DNA of 64,000 nt from Paramarasmius palmivorus (lineage: Eukaryota; Basidiomycota; Agaricomycetes; Agaricales; Marasmiaceae). Made by a program: the position numbers and the translations under genes. Within the stretch, counting starts at the first letter, position 1. The number at the start of each line of letters is the position of its first letter. Below are positions 11,971 through 24,260 of the stretch, in pieces. The notes beneath the pieces are model-generated. The model was not told the origin of the DNA. It did not search any database and saw nothing but the letters and a program-made list of their open reading frames with translations. The DNA lies in NCBI GenBank assembly GCA_037176845.1, contig JAYKXP010000010.1:806001-870000 (forward strand). The letters run 5' to 3'.

Positions 11971-12003
11971 ATGCTCTACACTCAAAACACACGCGACGAG
12001 TAA
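11971..12003 (+). promoter_or_regulatory. Upstream ORF in CPA1 leader, crossed by a splice donor
   Basis: ATG with nine further codons and a TAA encodes MLYTQNTRDE. The stop codon sits inside the sequence GAGTAAGT, a strong splice donor at 12000. If the intron 12000-12043 is removed, the stop disappears and the frame runs on in phase into the CPA1 coding sequence at 12105. The peptide is not a recognisable arginine attenuator peptide. Confidence 0.55.
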
Positions 12004-12104
12004 GTTTACCTCATAATCGACAGCTCGTTTTTTTTTCTGACAGCCGTCAAGTTATCTTAGCGACCTTGTCTTCTCTCTCCCAACCCACTAAAGAATCATT
12101 CAAA

Positions 12105-13584
12105 ATGTTGGCCAAAAATTTGTCGAAAAATCTTTTATCATTCCCTCGAATCGCTAGAGGACTAGCTACCCATGCTCACCCAGGAGTTCTCTCATCCTTA
12201 CCTGCAACCCTTCACTTGAAGACAGGACAATCTTTCAAAGGTCGTTCATTCGGATCTCCTCAGAGCGTTTATGGAGAAACTGTCTTCTCAACCTCAATCA
12301 CCTCTTGTAAGTCGTTGTCTATTCTACATGCACTGACCGTTGCTGACCGCCTACACCAGATACTGAGTCAATGACTGACCCTTCCTACCGTGGGCAAATC
12401 CTCGTCTTCACAACCCCACTCATCGGAAACTATGGAGTTCCTAATAACTCCGCACCGTACGATTCGCAAGATGTTGGTGTTGTCCTTGAATCACAGGGCA
12501 TTCAATGTAGTGCTGTTGTGGTTGGCGACCTAGCAGAACGCTTCTCCCACTACTCGGCCGTGGAATCTCTACAGTCATGGTGCCATCGACACAACGTCCC
12601 GGGAATCACTGGCGTTGACACTCGTGCCATTACACGACTACTCCGAGACCAGGGTACAACCCTGGGACGTCTAGCCGTTGGACCAGATGCTTCATTACCT
12701 GCACCTCAGGGTCACGAGTATTGGGACCCTTCTCTTGAAAACCTCGTTGACCAGGTTTCTACCAAGGAACCTTACGAACTCAACCCCACGGGATCAGTGA
12801 AGATTGCGGTTCTCGACTTTGGAGCAAAGGCTAACATTCTTCGTTCCCTTGTTCGACGTGGTGCCGCGGTCACCGTTTTGCCTTGGAATTATGACTTCAA
12901 CTCCATTCGGGACCAATACGATGGTCTATTCTTGAGCAATGGTCCTGGTGACCCAGGTCACTGTATGGAAGCTGCTCTCAAACTCCGCAAGACGCTCGAG
13001 GAATGGCACAAGCCAGTATTCGGTATCTGTATGGGACACCAGATTATTGGAATGGCTGCTGGATTGGATGCATATCGAATGACGTTTGGGAATCGTGGCC
13101 ACAATCAACCAGTTCTTGCTTTGGCATCTGCAGGTTCTATTCGCGCCGGACGAGTATATGTCACTAGGTACGTCCGTTTCGCATCCGTTCGGACGTCAAG
13201 CTCATTTAATTCGGTTTGCAGTCAGAATCACCAGTACGCATTGAAGTTGCAAGACCCCTTCCCTAAAGGGTGGGAACCATTCTTCATCAACTGTAATGAT
13301 TCTTCGGTGGAGGGCATCAAATCGACCACAGATTCTGGAAAAAGGGTTTGGGGTGTTCAGTTCCACCCTGAAAGCGCTGGTGGTCCTCTCGACACCATTG
13401 AGGTCAGTATTCCCCCTGTCTCGGCTCCTTCTGTTACTGATTAGCCCCTTAGATGTTCAGCGACTTTATTGCTGAGTGCCAAGCACAGAAGATGAAGGAT
13501 CAAGGAAGGACCATTCATGATGTCGTAGTTGAGACACCGATGCAGACAGGGACTTCTGCACCCCAAATCGCTGTAGCTGCTTAG
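12105..13584 (+). CDS. CPA1: Arginine-specific carbamoyl-phosphate synthase, small subunit
   Basis: Glutaminase subunit that splits glutamine and channels ammonia to the large subunit for arginine synthesis. Four exons: 12105-12306, 12360-13167, 13222-13402 and 13453-13584 (1323 nt, 440 residues). The first 24 residues (MLAKNLSKNLLSFPR...) are basic and Ser/Leu-rich, like a mitochondrial presequence. Motifs: ESMTDPSYRGQILVFTTPLIGNYG at the junction with exon 2, the class I amidotransferase stretch FLSNGPGDP, the nucleophile in GICMGHQIIG (Cys near residue 290), and the His/Glu pair in GVQFHPES. A Gcn4-type site and an upstream ORF precede the gene. The main-ATG start is chosen for its presequence; an N-terminally longer spliced form is possible. 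Confidence 0.93.
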
Positions 13585-13763
13585 GGTTTTGGACTTGAAT
13601 AGTGTACTTGTATCAAAGAGGATAGTGTAGTTGACAATTCATCTCGGTTTTGGGAAACGAAAGTATACTCAGCCTCTACAAATAGTTTGCACTAAGTAGC
13701 TACAGACGTCGATGGTCACGTCACCAGCACTGCCACCAAAGTATACTCTTTCATCTAGTGACC

Positions 13764-15376
13764 ATGAACTTTCTCGATCCCTATGATATTAGTGCCAGTG
13801 CTACCTCAAATACTCCCCCTCCCGAGAGCCAGAACCAAAGCCTGAATGAAGAGGTCACTCAAGTCATCAGCTCGCTGAATCGATTCTGGGGTGGATTCAG
13901 GCAACAGGTACGTCAGTGTGTTTGCATCAAACAGAGCTTTCTCTTCAACACGCTATTTTCAACAGAGTCAAACAGTCTTGCAAACTGCTAGAAAGGATTT
14001 TGGTGATGTCGTTGTCCAAGCACAAAAAGAGTTCTCAAGGTTGACCACAGAGGTACCCCAATCTACGGAAACAACCACACAGTCCGAAGAGCCTCAGGCT
14101 GCTGCATCGACATCATCAACATCTCCATCGTCCTCGTCGACAGAAGAAGCTCAGTCAAGAGCTTCAGTTGACACTGTGAAGCCCGGTTCTTCTTCAACCT
14201 CGCCAGAAGAATCAGCAACCAATGCCTACTCCGTCCAGAACCTCTTCTCTCGTCTCCAATCGGCTCTACCTCCAAATGTTGTCTCCACGGTCCAGGACAA
14301 CATACCACAGTCAATAAAACACCTTTCCGAGAACACAGACTTTGCTCAGCTCCGAACAACCCTTACAGCCGAGTTTACGAGGTTGCAGGGCGTCACTCGT
14401 GCTCAAGCAGAGGAATATGTCCAGAAGAGTGAAGCTCTACTTCGCGAGGCTGTGAAGGAGGCAGGAGAAGTGTTTAAGGACGCTGTCAAAGTGGTTCCTC
14501 CAGAACAGACCGCTGCTGAAGGCGCTTCGAGCGGGTTCATTTGGGATGGATCGGATATGTGGATGTTACCTTCCGACAATGCAGAGACGAGCGCGAAAGG
14601 TAAAGAGAAGGTTACCTCTACTGCAGTTGCTACGCGAGCGGAGGCTTTGGTTAAGCGACTGAAGGAGGAACCTGGGATTCTCAGACATGATCCTGAATCG
14701 GACCAAGCAGTGCGAGAGCTGTATCAAAGTTGGGTGACGGAGAATGGGCTTGACAAAGGGATAGATAATGAGGAATGGAATACCAAGATTAAAAAGGAGT
14801 TGGACGAGTCGGACGATGGCAAGGCCTTGCAGAAGACCTTTGACGCTTTAGGTGAGTAGCTCAAATCGGCTTACTTTTTTCTCGGTCGGCTTATCATGGT
14901 ATCAGTGCCCGCAGAAATCTCTGAAGACGTGTTTTGGAAACGCTACTTCTTCAGGGTCCATCAAATACGCGTTGAAGAGGAGAAACGGAAGAAATTAATA
15001 CAAGGTATGTCTCTATATTCATAGTTTGCGCCAGTATCTGATTCTGTTTAAAGGAACGGTAGAGAGTGACGACGACTTTAGCTGGGAGGATGATGAGGCC
15101 GAGGACGGCTCTGCAGCTGACCAGAAGGAAAAGACACCCACGGCCGAAGTTTCAAAGGGCAAGGCTGAAGCGCTTACTCCCGAGTCAGCAGGTAAATCTA
15201 GTGCGACTCCCACATCTCCTCAGGCCCAGACCCCAGCAAATACAAGTCCGAGAGAAAGCGAGGATAGCTACGATCTTGTTTCGTCAGGCAACGTGAGCGG
15301 CAGTGGAGAAGGTAAGGGTGACGCGAAGCAGACTACATCTGGAAATACATCCGACGATGATAGCGACTGGGAGTGA
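13764..15376 (+). CDS. BSD-domain protein
   Basis: Four exons: 13764-13907, 13966-14851, 14906-15004 and 15054-15376 (1452 nt, 483 residues). A helical N-terminal half (LNRFWGGFRQQ..., then a Ser/Thr-rich linker and amphipathic helices around QAEEYVQKSEALLREAVKEA) leads to a BSD domain near residues 290-365. The domain ends with the diagnostic aromatic pair in ISEDVFWKRYFFRVHQI. The C-terminus is acidic and ends DDDSDWE. BSD domains occur in TFIIH p62 and in synapse-associated-protein-like cytosolic proteins. The N-terminal helical region and acidic end fit the second group (DOS2-like), but precise function is unknown. Confidence 0.85.
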
Positions 15377-15604
15377 TGAATTGAATGTATTTTATGTACT
15401 GATCTATACATTGGCGAACTTTACGGTACCTATCGATTATTCCTTGACATGATACATGAAGCGCTGAAGATTTGGAAAAAACCATTCTAATCTAATTCCT
15501 CAATCGACATTATCCCTGTACATCATTACAGCCAACGAAATCCCGATGTTTCAAACACTCCGTAGCATCGCACGAGGCGTATAGTAGTAGTGGGCGTCTC
15601 CATG

Positions 15605-16461
15605 TCATGATGAATGCTGCTTCGGAACATTAAAAAATGACAGTTGTGTAACAGCGAAGCTTGCGAGGCCTAGAGCTGTATGTGTGTCAGAGAACTGCCA
15701 ATGGCGCGAAGAAATTGAATAGACGTACCGTAACCGGTAAACTTTTCAAAGGGCGAGTGGAAATAGACACTTGTGGTGTAGCTCGCGAATAACCAGATGC
15801 CAATCAACGTCAAATTGGCAGCAACTGCAATCTTGTGTGCCAACGACCATTTACCGCAGCGTGCGGACGCTCGTAGCTGATCAGCTAGAAAGAGTACAGA
15901 CATTGTCAGGAGAAATATGTGTCCAGACACGTCGTGTCCCCTTTGGAGTCTAGGAACCCCGCGCCATTCGGGAGGTACGACAAGTGAATTGCTGAAGATG
16001 GATGGGTGCGAAGATGGCGATACGGAGGATCTCTTGAAACAATATTCGACTGGGACTGAGATCGAATCTCCGGACGGGATAACGATAACACATTCCCCAC
16101 CAGAGGCAAGGGTGACACGTTCAATTAGGGCTGGCCCGAAGAACCATGTCGTGAATGTGAGCCAGCAGGCAGTTTCCAATAACCACTGCAAGAATCTCGA
16201 GCCAGTTTGGACTGCCGAGGGGCTGGTTGCCCACAGAAGAAGGAATGCAGCAGAAGTCCAGCCCCATGCTTTCTTGATAAAGTAAACGTTGAGCACGTTC
16301 GATTTGCGAGCCCAGTATTGAGTTTGGCTCAGAGGATGAGGAAGATGTGAGAGAAGAGGGTTGGAAGTGTCGAGATAAGTTCCATATACGACTGAATAAG
16401 CTGTTCCAAAGGTGATTATGGCCGTTATTGCTGCAAGAGCAACTATTCGAGTGTCGGGCAT
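15605..16461 (-). CDS. SCS3: Fat storage-inducing transmembrane (FIT/Scs3) protein
   Basis: ER membrane protein of the FIT2/Scs3 family, which acts at the ER in lipid-droplet budding and phospholipid balance. Exon 1 16461-15729 and exon 2 15675-15605 join to 267 residues. About six membrane segments are visible. The family core SGHIFLLTMSVLFLADQL contains the conserved His. A second His lies in YFHSPFEKFTG, just before the final intron. Exon 2 adds the last helix, ALGLASFAVTQLSFF. Without that intron the frame would end early in a non-hydrophobic tail, so the spliced form is preferred. The gene is convergent with the BSD gene, 228 bp apart. Confidence 0.86.
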
Positions 16462-16911
16462 TGTAGGGGGTGATAGTGGAGAGAGTCAAGGTATCTGGAA
16501 TGGCTACGGTATGACGCAACCGAGACGCAGCCCCGACGCGTGGCAACTCGAACGAAAAACTTTCAACTGCCGCCTTCCTCAGGCCTCAGTACTTACAGTG
16601 TTATCTTTCGATGTGTAGAAATATTCGCAAGAGCCGTAGAGGTATGCTTAACGTCATAGTAATAGTGTAAATGTCTAGAGTTCAGACAATATGAACCTCA
16701 AGAACAGGACTTTCAAATAGACCCACACTAAGTCGAGCATACTTACCATCCAATTCCTTAGACTTGGCTTCTCACCAGTCCTACCTCAGACGTACTGCCT
16801 CTAACTGTTGAACATTGAGCCTTGAGCAGTACTTATATCCATTATCCCCAAGGAATTCTTTACATCTACATTTGTTTCACTTCCACATTGCATCCCTGGA
16901 AACACATTTCT
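16462..16911. other. Intergenic: FIT promoter and HEM2 3' flank
   Basis: 450 bases with no coding sequence that I can support. It should hold the promoter of the FIT gene and the HEM2 3' untranslated region. Confidence 0.5.
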
Positions 16912-18193
<1,282 letters not shown>

Positions 18194-18586
18194 GACGCTC
18201 AAAAGACGAGGAGTTTTCGGATGAGTACTCGAGATGGAAGTTGAAGAAAAAGATGGGCGTGAAGGCGGTGTCCGTTGTAAACCGGGTCCACAAAGGGTGC
18301 TTTACTATATGATTTCTAGCCACTAGAAGTAGGATTCTCGCAGGGCTATTCTCGAATCATGCTCGAACGCGTGTCAGTTTTGTTTACGCTCACACAATCG
18401 ACACCGGGAGAGCTTTCGTTGCATAGAGTTGAGGTCGGGACTCTGGGAAATCCGGGTTCTCCGCAACACCGGATATCCGACTCTCATCGTGCTCTCATCT
18501 ATTACACCCACTCAATGGTAAACTCACACTGGTACTATGTCAATGGGGAATGCTTGTAATAGGTTTTCTTCGGTATTTCGAAAGCG
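18194..18586. other. Intergenic: HEM2 promoter
   Basis: 393 bases between the HEM2 start codon and the end of the tentative upstream gene. No TATA box or coding sequence stands out. Confidence 0.45.
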
Positions 18587-19368
18587 CTAGTAAGCTTTTA
18601 GGTGTTTACAATGCATGTGCTTGTAGTCATCCCGACAAGATTGATCGCAGTTCTGTAAAATGAGATGAGAACGTAGTCTGATGAGTACATACTGGTATCC
18701 CAAAGTGAGATGAGAATCCTACGAACCCCAAGTACACCCACAGCCCGGATGGGAGCAACTGTACTCGTTGGTAGGCTGCTAACGGAAGCAGCGACGAGGA
18801 TTCAATAGCCCGCACCACTACGGTACTTGTCGCAGGATTCATTCTTGTGGCGTTGATATCAAAAAGCACCTCGGGCGATGTAATCCATTGACCCGCTATC
18901 ACGCAAAGTTCCGTCGAGTCGACTGGATTTACACTTTCGTCGAGAAAGCAGATGTCGACCTGTACAGGACTGTTGTGATAGAGATCGAACGGTGACAGAT
19001 ACGAATCTGGCGGGTACTTGCTTTGTACATCGCGAAAGTGGATTTCCATGATCCAATGTAGGCCAAGTAGCTTGCGTACTGGGGTCCATGAGCGTACCGG
19101 AGATACGGGATGGAATCTATACGAGCCCACAGAGTGAGCACAAAGCAAGCGCTTCTATTATGATGTAAGGAGCAGAGCTAATGAATTCCAGGTACCATGA
19201 GGTCTCGGGGCAGAAATGTGTTGCGGGGAAGTGTATTGTCGCTTGGGTGTCGGTGATCATCGATAAATTTCGGCAGTGTACACAAAGCATGAATGATAGT
19301 CGACTGATACGAGCAAGAGGTTACTGTGCCAACTTGCCTTGAATGTCAACTTTGACGGCACCGAGCAT
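18587..19368 (-). CDS. Unrecognised protein, tentative model
   Basis: I do not recognise this protein. The best-supported piece is exon 19154-18693, a 154-codon open frame (LCAHSVGSYRF..., SPFDLYHNSPVQVDICFLDE, PATSTVVVRAIESS, LLPSGLWVYLGFVGF). It is followed by a canonical intron (GTATGT...TTTTACAG) and a last exon 18652-18587. Two small 5' exons (19368-19351 and 19303-19196) would complete a 217-residue protein, but their junctions use a weak donor and a 41-nt intron. The sequence is moderately hydrophobic with no signal peptide or known motif. The start is uncertain. Confidence 0.38.
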
Positions 19369-20201
19369 ATTGGCGGACAGGCGAGTCGGTGTCGGAGAGG
19401 ATGCTCTTTGCTAGAATGGAAGCCATGCTACTGCCTATAATTAGTGTAGAACGAGGTAATGGCTTGGAGTACAGTGTAGTTACGCACAGTAATACCCACT
19501 TTCATGTCTGTCAAGAGAAGTAAAGGCCGCGGCCAGAGTGACAGCTCAGGGTAGTGTCTCGGGGAGAAATACTTGCAGGGCGAGACGAGGCGAGACGCTT
19601 GAGCTATACAGCTTTGTTGCCTATTGTGCGATAAGAAAAATTTCCGCCAAGGGGTTGTCAAGCTAGATATTGGAGAACAATATCAGCAATATTTTCGTTT
19701 ATCGAGCACAATAATCGCGAAACGATGCTCTCTGTTGAATAAAATAAACCGTAAGTCCACGTCGGCCGTAAGAACAAAAGCACCAGACCAACGTAACAAA
19801 AAGAAGAAGGGCTTGCGGGGCAAAGCGCGAGTCAATCCGAGTCGGTGTGGGTACAAGTGGGTGCCGGCAGAGTGTGAGAAAAAATGGGACGGCGACCACG
19901 TGAGCTCGTTGACTGAGTGGGACGCCGCGTCTGAGAGACCCCCAAATAGGCGGCCCCAATCCTTCTTCTTCTACGACCACCACCATCTCCCATCCATCCC
20001 AACCTCATTCTCTTGTTCATCCTTTTTTCTTCAGAAATAACGACTAGCAAAGACCTACAAGACAATTAGGACTCAATTTTTTAAAGACAAAGGTCCCAAC
20101 CAAATCCTCACACAAAGTCTTCACCAAATCATCCGATACCACCAATTTTTCCCTATTCAACCGTATATATTCTACACTCGCTTTTTTGCGATACATAAAC
20201 A
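19369..20201. other. Intergenic: WEE1 promoter
   Basis: 833 bases upstream of WEE1. Nothing coding is convincing. Pyrimidine-rich stretches increase towards 20201, as is common before fungal start codons, and a TATATAT lies at 20164-20170, too close to the ATG to be a normal TATA box. Confidence 0.45.
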
Positions 20202-23200
20202 ATGCTTGCTTCCACCCCTGTTCATTCGTTTTACTCCAAGCACCGCGAGCCCAGTATATCACCATCGTGTCGCTCTCAGAGTTCCCGCAGTCCTCTCGAC
20301 AATTCACCTCTTCGGCAGCAAAGGCCTCTCTTTCAACCTCGCTACCCCCCAAATTCCCAGTCACGTTCCGACACTGCCTTCCTGCAGTCACCTTTCAGGT
20401 CACCTTTGCTCGCCGAGCCCTCGTGGACGCCTCGTGTTTCAGATGATGACGACGAGGAGAAATACATCTTTCTAGATTCTCCGACTACATCTCGTTCACC
20501 ACTTTTCCCTGTTGGTGCATCGACCTCGCTCCTCACGCCCATCAAACGGCCTTCTGGACATGTAGACGAGTTGAACCAATCCTCTGTCATCGATACCCCT
20601 TCTTCTACCCGGCACATCGCACATCCCGGAGGAGGCGTAAAGAGGAAACCATATCGTCAATCTACTCCTCTCCGAAAGCACTCTCTCACCCCTCTCAATA
20701 TTGCGTCGGATCGTCATGAGGACTCGGCCTTCGAACGGCTAGCCCCACTTCCCGCGCACAGTTTCAACATATCTACACCGAGCAAAGGAGTGTCCAGTCA
20801 AAATCTCCGGAATCAGACTGCTTCTTTGAACAGGCTGCGCATCACCGACCTCAACGACTCTGATGAAGAGTTGAGTACAGCCAATGATTCTGGTTTAGAT
20901 TTGGGGGAGGATGATCATGCGGATGCACTATTTTTGGGCGGAGATTCTTTGAAGAAGAGCAGTATGGTGACGTTTAGGAAGGCGCTACGGTTGAAAGGAA
21001 GAGGCAACAAGTCAGATGAAGTAGCAGAGGCCATTTCACCTGGCGGACACGTCACAAAACGCCGTGCTCGTGCAAGGCCTCTGTCAGACGAGCTTCTTGA
21101 GAGCGTTCGCGTACCTTCACCAGTCAGTCATCTCTTATCTTCAACGCCACGTAGCTGACAGAATATATTTATAGACTAAGAAACCCAATGCTATCGCATT
21201 CCCTTCAGCACAACCTGGACATAGCTCTGTTCAATCGTCCCCAGAGATATCCTCGCCTATGCCACGACACCGAGTCTCCGGTTTAAACACATCTCGACCC
21301 CCAGCGCCACAACCTCTTAAACCCCAGCGTATTCCTTTTGCTCGCGTAGATTCCGCCACATTATTTTTCGGCCCTCCAGTTCAATCTTCCCCTGCGCCCC
21401 CGAGGCGAACTAGAGTTAGTACATCGATTTCTTCTCCAAACGCCACGGAGACACCTGCTCAGCCCACGTCATACCGTCCAAAGATGATGAACAGACACAG
21501 CTATTGCGGTTCCGGTTCGTTGCCGCTCTGGGGGATGCAGTCAAGGGCAGATACGCCTTCTCCCCAATCTTCTCCCCCTAAGATAGCAGAGGGCGCTGAC
21601 TATTATACCGACGAGGACGACTCCATGATGGTCGACGACGACATTCCTGCCAACTCTTCGTTCACCTTCAGTGTTACCGAAAGCACGCCATCACCTAGGC
21701 GTCAGTCCACAATCTCGAAGAAGTACAAAGCTCGAGATTCAGGGATAGCACTAAGTGACGAGGACTTCACTATGGATGGCATCGTAGATCATTCTTGCAG
21801 TCCCATGCCACAAGCCTCTACAAGTGTCAGTTCGCTCTATTCTGATGGGGAGGACGGTCTCATCACGCCTGGCGCTGGTCCTCGGGCTAGCTCAGGCTGG
21901 CCTGAAGCTGTCATCGTTGCTGGAGATGAACCCTTTGGTTTCTCATCCACCAACCAGAATGGGCCAGATGTCGATGCCTTTATTTTGCGTACGCTCGCTG
22001 CCGCCTCAAAGGCTCCTCAGGAGGAGAAAAAGGCGCCAGGGACACCTGTCAAGAAAACCAAGATAAGTTATTTGTCAGGCGCCAGGCCATGGCAGAGCGC
22101 TGTTGCTCACAAAGTTGGTCTCGAACATCGAGAGAAGAAGGGTAAACCTCGAAAGAGCCTGCCTGCCGTTTTTCCTTCAGTAGGAAGGAAAGCCAATAAA
22201 TCCTTCCTGGACACCACCTCCGACTCGGAGGATGACTCCGAGGAGAGTCCGAGTAGTAGGAAGGAGCGATACGCAGGTCTAGGTCTCGGGAGGCCATCTT
22301 TCCCTGTACAGACAGGGAAGGGTTCTCTAGCTTCTAGACCGCGATGGTTGACGCGACGTAGTAGCAGCAGTGCGTTTTCTAGTGGCAGCGACTCGCTGTC
22401 AACACCTACCAGGGGGCAAGGTATGTTGCAACCGTTCTATACCGAGTTTGTTTAACTAAAACAGCGTTGACAGCCCAGGGTTCAAGTTTCCCTGTACAGT
22501 ATTCACCTTCCAAGAATAGGCTGAAGCTGTCCCCGGCGAGTGCCCGTTCCGCAAGCGGATCATCCAACAGCTCAGTGACTACGTTGAACTCACCGACCAC
22601 AGCACTGCGGACACTACCGATATCCGGAAGCCGACCCTATCTGAGTGGAGTCAGTCGCTTAGCTCCTTCGCCAAAGCTAGCGAGACAGAGTCGCTATGAG
22701 CGTGACTTTGTCGAGGTAGCCGAGGTTGGGAGCGGGGAATTCGGGAAGGTCATCAAGGTGAAGATGCGAAACAGCGATAGCGCAGAATGTTATGCCATAA
22801 AGAAATCAAAACAGTTCGAGGGTACTCGTCATCGGTGAGTGGATCTCTGGATACAATCTGTTGATGAAGCTGATGATCGAGTCGCTTAGTTTACGGCTAA
22901 AGGAAGAGGTTGATATTCTTCAACATCTGTCTCGCAAGAACGGAGGTAGACGCCACCCCAATGTCCTCGCCTTTGTTGACAGCTGGGAAGAAGACGAACA
23001 CCTGTACATCTGCACAGAACTGTGCGAACTGGGCAATTTTGCCAGATTCCTGTGGGAATACGGACGGGCCTTTCCACGGTTGGATGAAGCAAGGGTGTGG
23101 AAGATTATCGCCGATCTGAGTAACGTAAGTTTGATGAATGTTGGTACGACATATGACAAGAGATCTAAACCATTTGCAGGGTCTGCGATTCATTCATGAA

Positions 23201-23856
23201 TCCGGTGTTATTCATTTGGATCTCAAGCCAGCCAATATTTTTGTCACCGGAGAGGGTCGATTCAAAATCGGTGATTTTGGAATGGCGTCCCTCTGGCCAC
23301 GGCCCCGCACTGCGTCGCTTGACGGAGGTTCGTTCGAGCGTGAGGGTGATAAGCTTTACTTGGCACCCGAAGTTCTTCAAGGAATGTACGGCAAGGCAGC
23401 AGATGTGTTTAGGTATGTCGCGCGATTCAACCGGTGTGTTTGTTTTCTCACGTCAGGCGTACACCTTTAGTTTTGGCATGACGATCTTGGAGACCGCATC
23501 GAATATCGTAGTACCTGACCAGTGAGTGGCTGAAAATGTTGTGAGATAGTAGCCGGGAGCTGATGCGTGAAACATCCAGAGGAGAAGCATGGCACAGCCT
23601 TCGACGAGAGGATTTTTCGCAGGTCGACTTGGAGGAAAGCCCCGAACTGCTCCAGTTGATACGTGGTATGATGCGAACGGATCCCGGGCTGCGACTGCGA
23701 ATCGAGGATGTGTACGCCCATCCCGTGGTATCGCGAGCTAGGTTAAAGATGGAGCAAATGTATGAGATCGCAATCAAGAACGGAAGCTCAGTGTTTGCTG
23801 CATCTCCATTGGCAAGCGTGAGCGCGGGATTCTTGGAAGAGATCCTTGATCAGTGA
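20202..23856 (+). CDS. WEE1: Wee1/Swe1-type mitosis-inhibitor protein kinase
   Basis: Kinase that phosphorylates the inhibitory Tyr of Cdk1 and delays mitosis. Seven exons: 20202-21122, 21175-22420, 22465-22834, 22890-23124, 23180-23412, 23471-23521 and 23580-23856 (3333 nt, 1110 residues). The first 800 residues are disordered, rich in Ser-Pro/Thr-Pro, and contain a conserved block (PGTPVKKTK, then RPWQSAVAHKVG) seen in basidiomycete Wee1. The kinase domain starts near residue 805: GSGEFGKVIKVK, AIKKSK, the catalytic loop HLDLKPANIFV with Leu in place of the usual Arg, as in Wee1 kinases, and DFGMAS. A Lys/Glu-rich helix and a short tail close the protein. Splitting of the kinase domain by five introns is consistent in phase. 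Confidence 0.9.
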
Positions 23857-24260
23857 TTCCGGGAATTTGCAACAGATGACGGTGGCGCATCTCGTGCCAC
23901 AACAGGAATACCAAAAGTAACGACAAGTACGAATACAGATTGTTGAATAGTGCACATCGTTGGATATCTTATCATCTTGTGGATTTTTTTTGTATAATTC
24001 GCGTATATTATGTGGATATGCTAGGCAGTAGAAATCGATTTGTTTTGTAGATAAATTATACGACTTTATGGAGAAGATGGATGTGTTGTGACAGATTTTT
24101 GTTTTGCGGTTCGCGCGCCTATCAAGAGTGCAGGGCAAGTTCCTGGTAACGCAACCGGGTGCTGAGCAGATCCTGTCGGTGCACCCTCACGGGTCCTCTG
24201 CCGTTATTTTCGCTCTTTTGACTTGTTCCCAAACATACTTACATACTTTCTATACTTGAC
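23857..24260. other. Intergenic: homeodomain gene promoter
   Basis: 404 bases between WEE1 and the homeodomain gene, AT-rich in its centre. No coding sequence seen. The last 40 bases before the ATG are C/T-rich. Confidence 0.45.

Larger units (their letters stand above)
11577..12104. other. Divergent intergenic region with CPA1 leader
   Basis: 528 bases between divergent start codons. It holds a Gcn4-type site at 11867-11873, a 10-codon upstream ORF at 11971-12003, and a probable leader intron at 12000-12043 with a pyrimidine-rich 3' end (a run of nine T). The left part, about 11577-11830, shows nothing else. Confidence 0.55.

Noticed and set aside
11832..12104. Long in-frame unspliced N-terminal extension of CPA1
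   Set aside because: It reads through a probable leader intron and lacks conserved sequence; the presequence after 12105 is the better start.
15670..15728. Unspliced C-terminus of the FIT protein
   Set aside because: It replaces the expected last membrane helix with a polar tail; the canonical intron 15728-15676 restores the helix.
19624..20040. 138-codon plus-strand open frame before WEE1
   Set aside because: No recognisable domain, odd composition, and it lies in the WEE1 promoter/leader region; likely chance.
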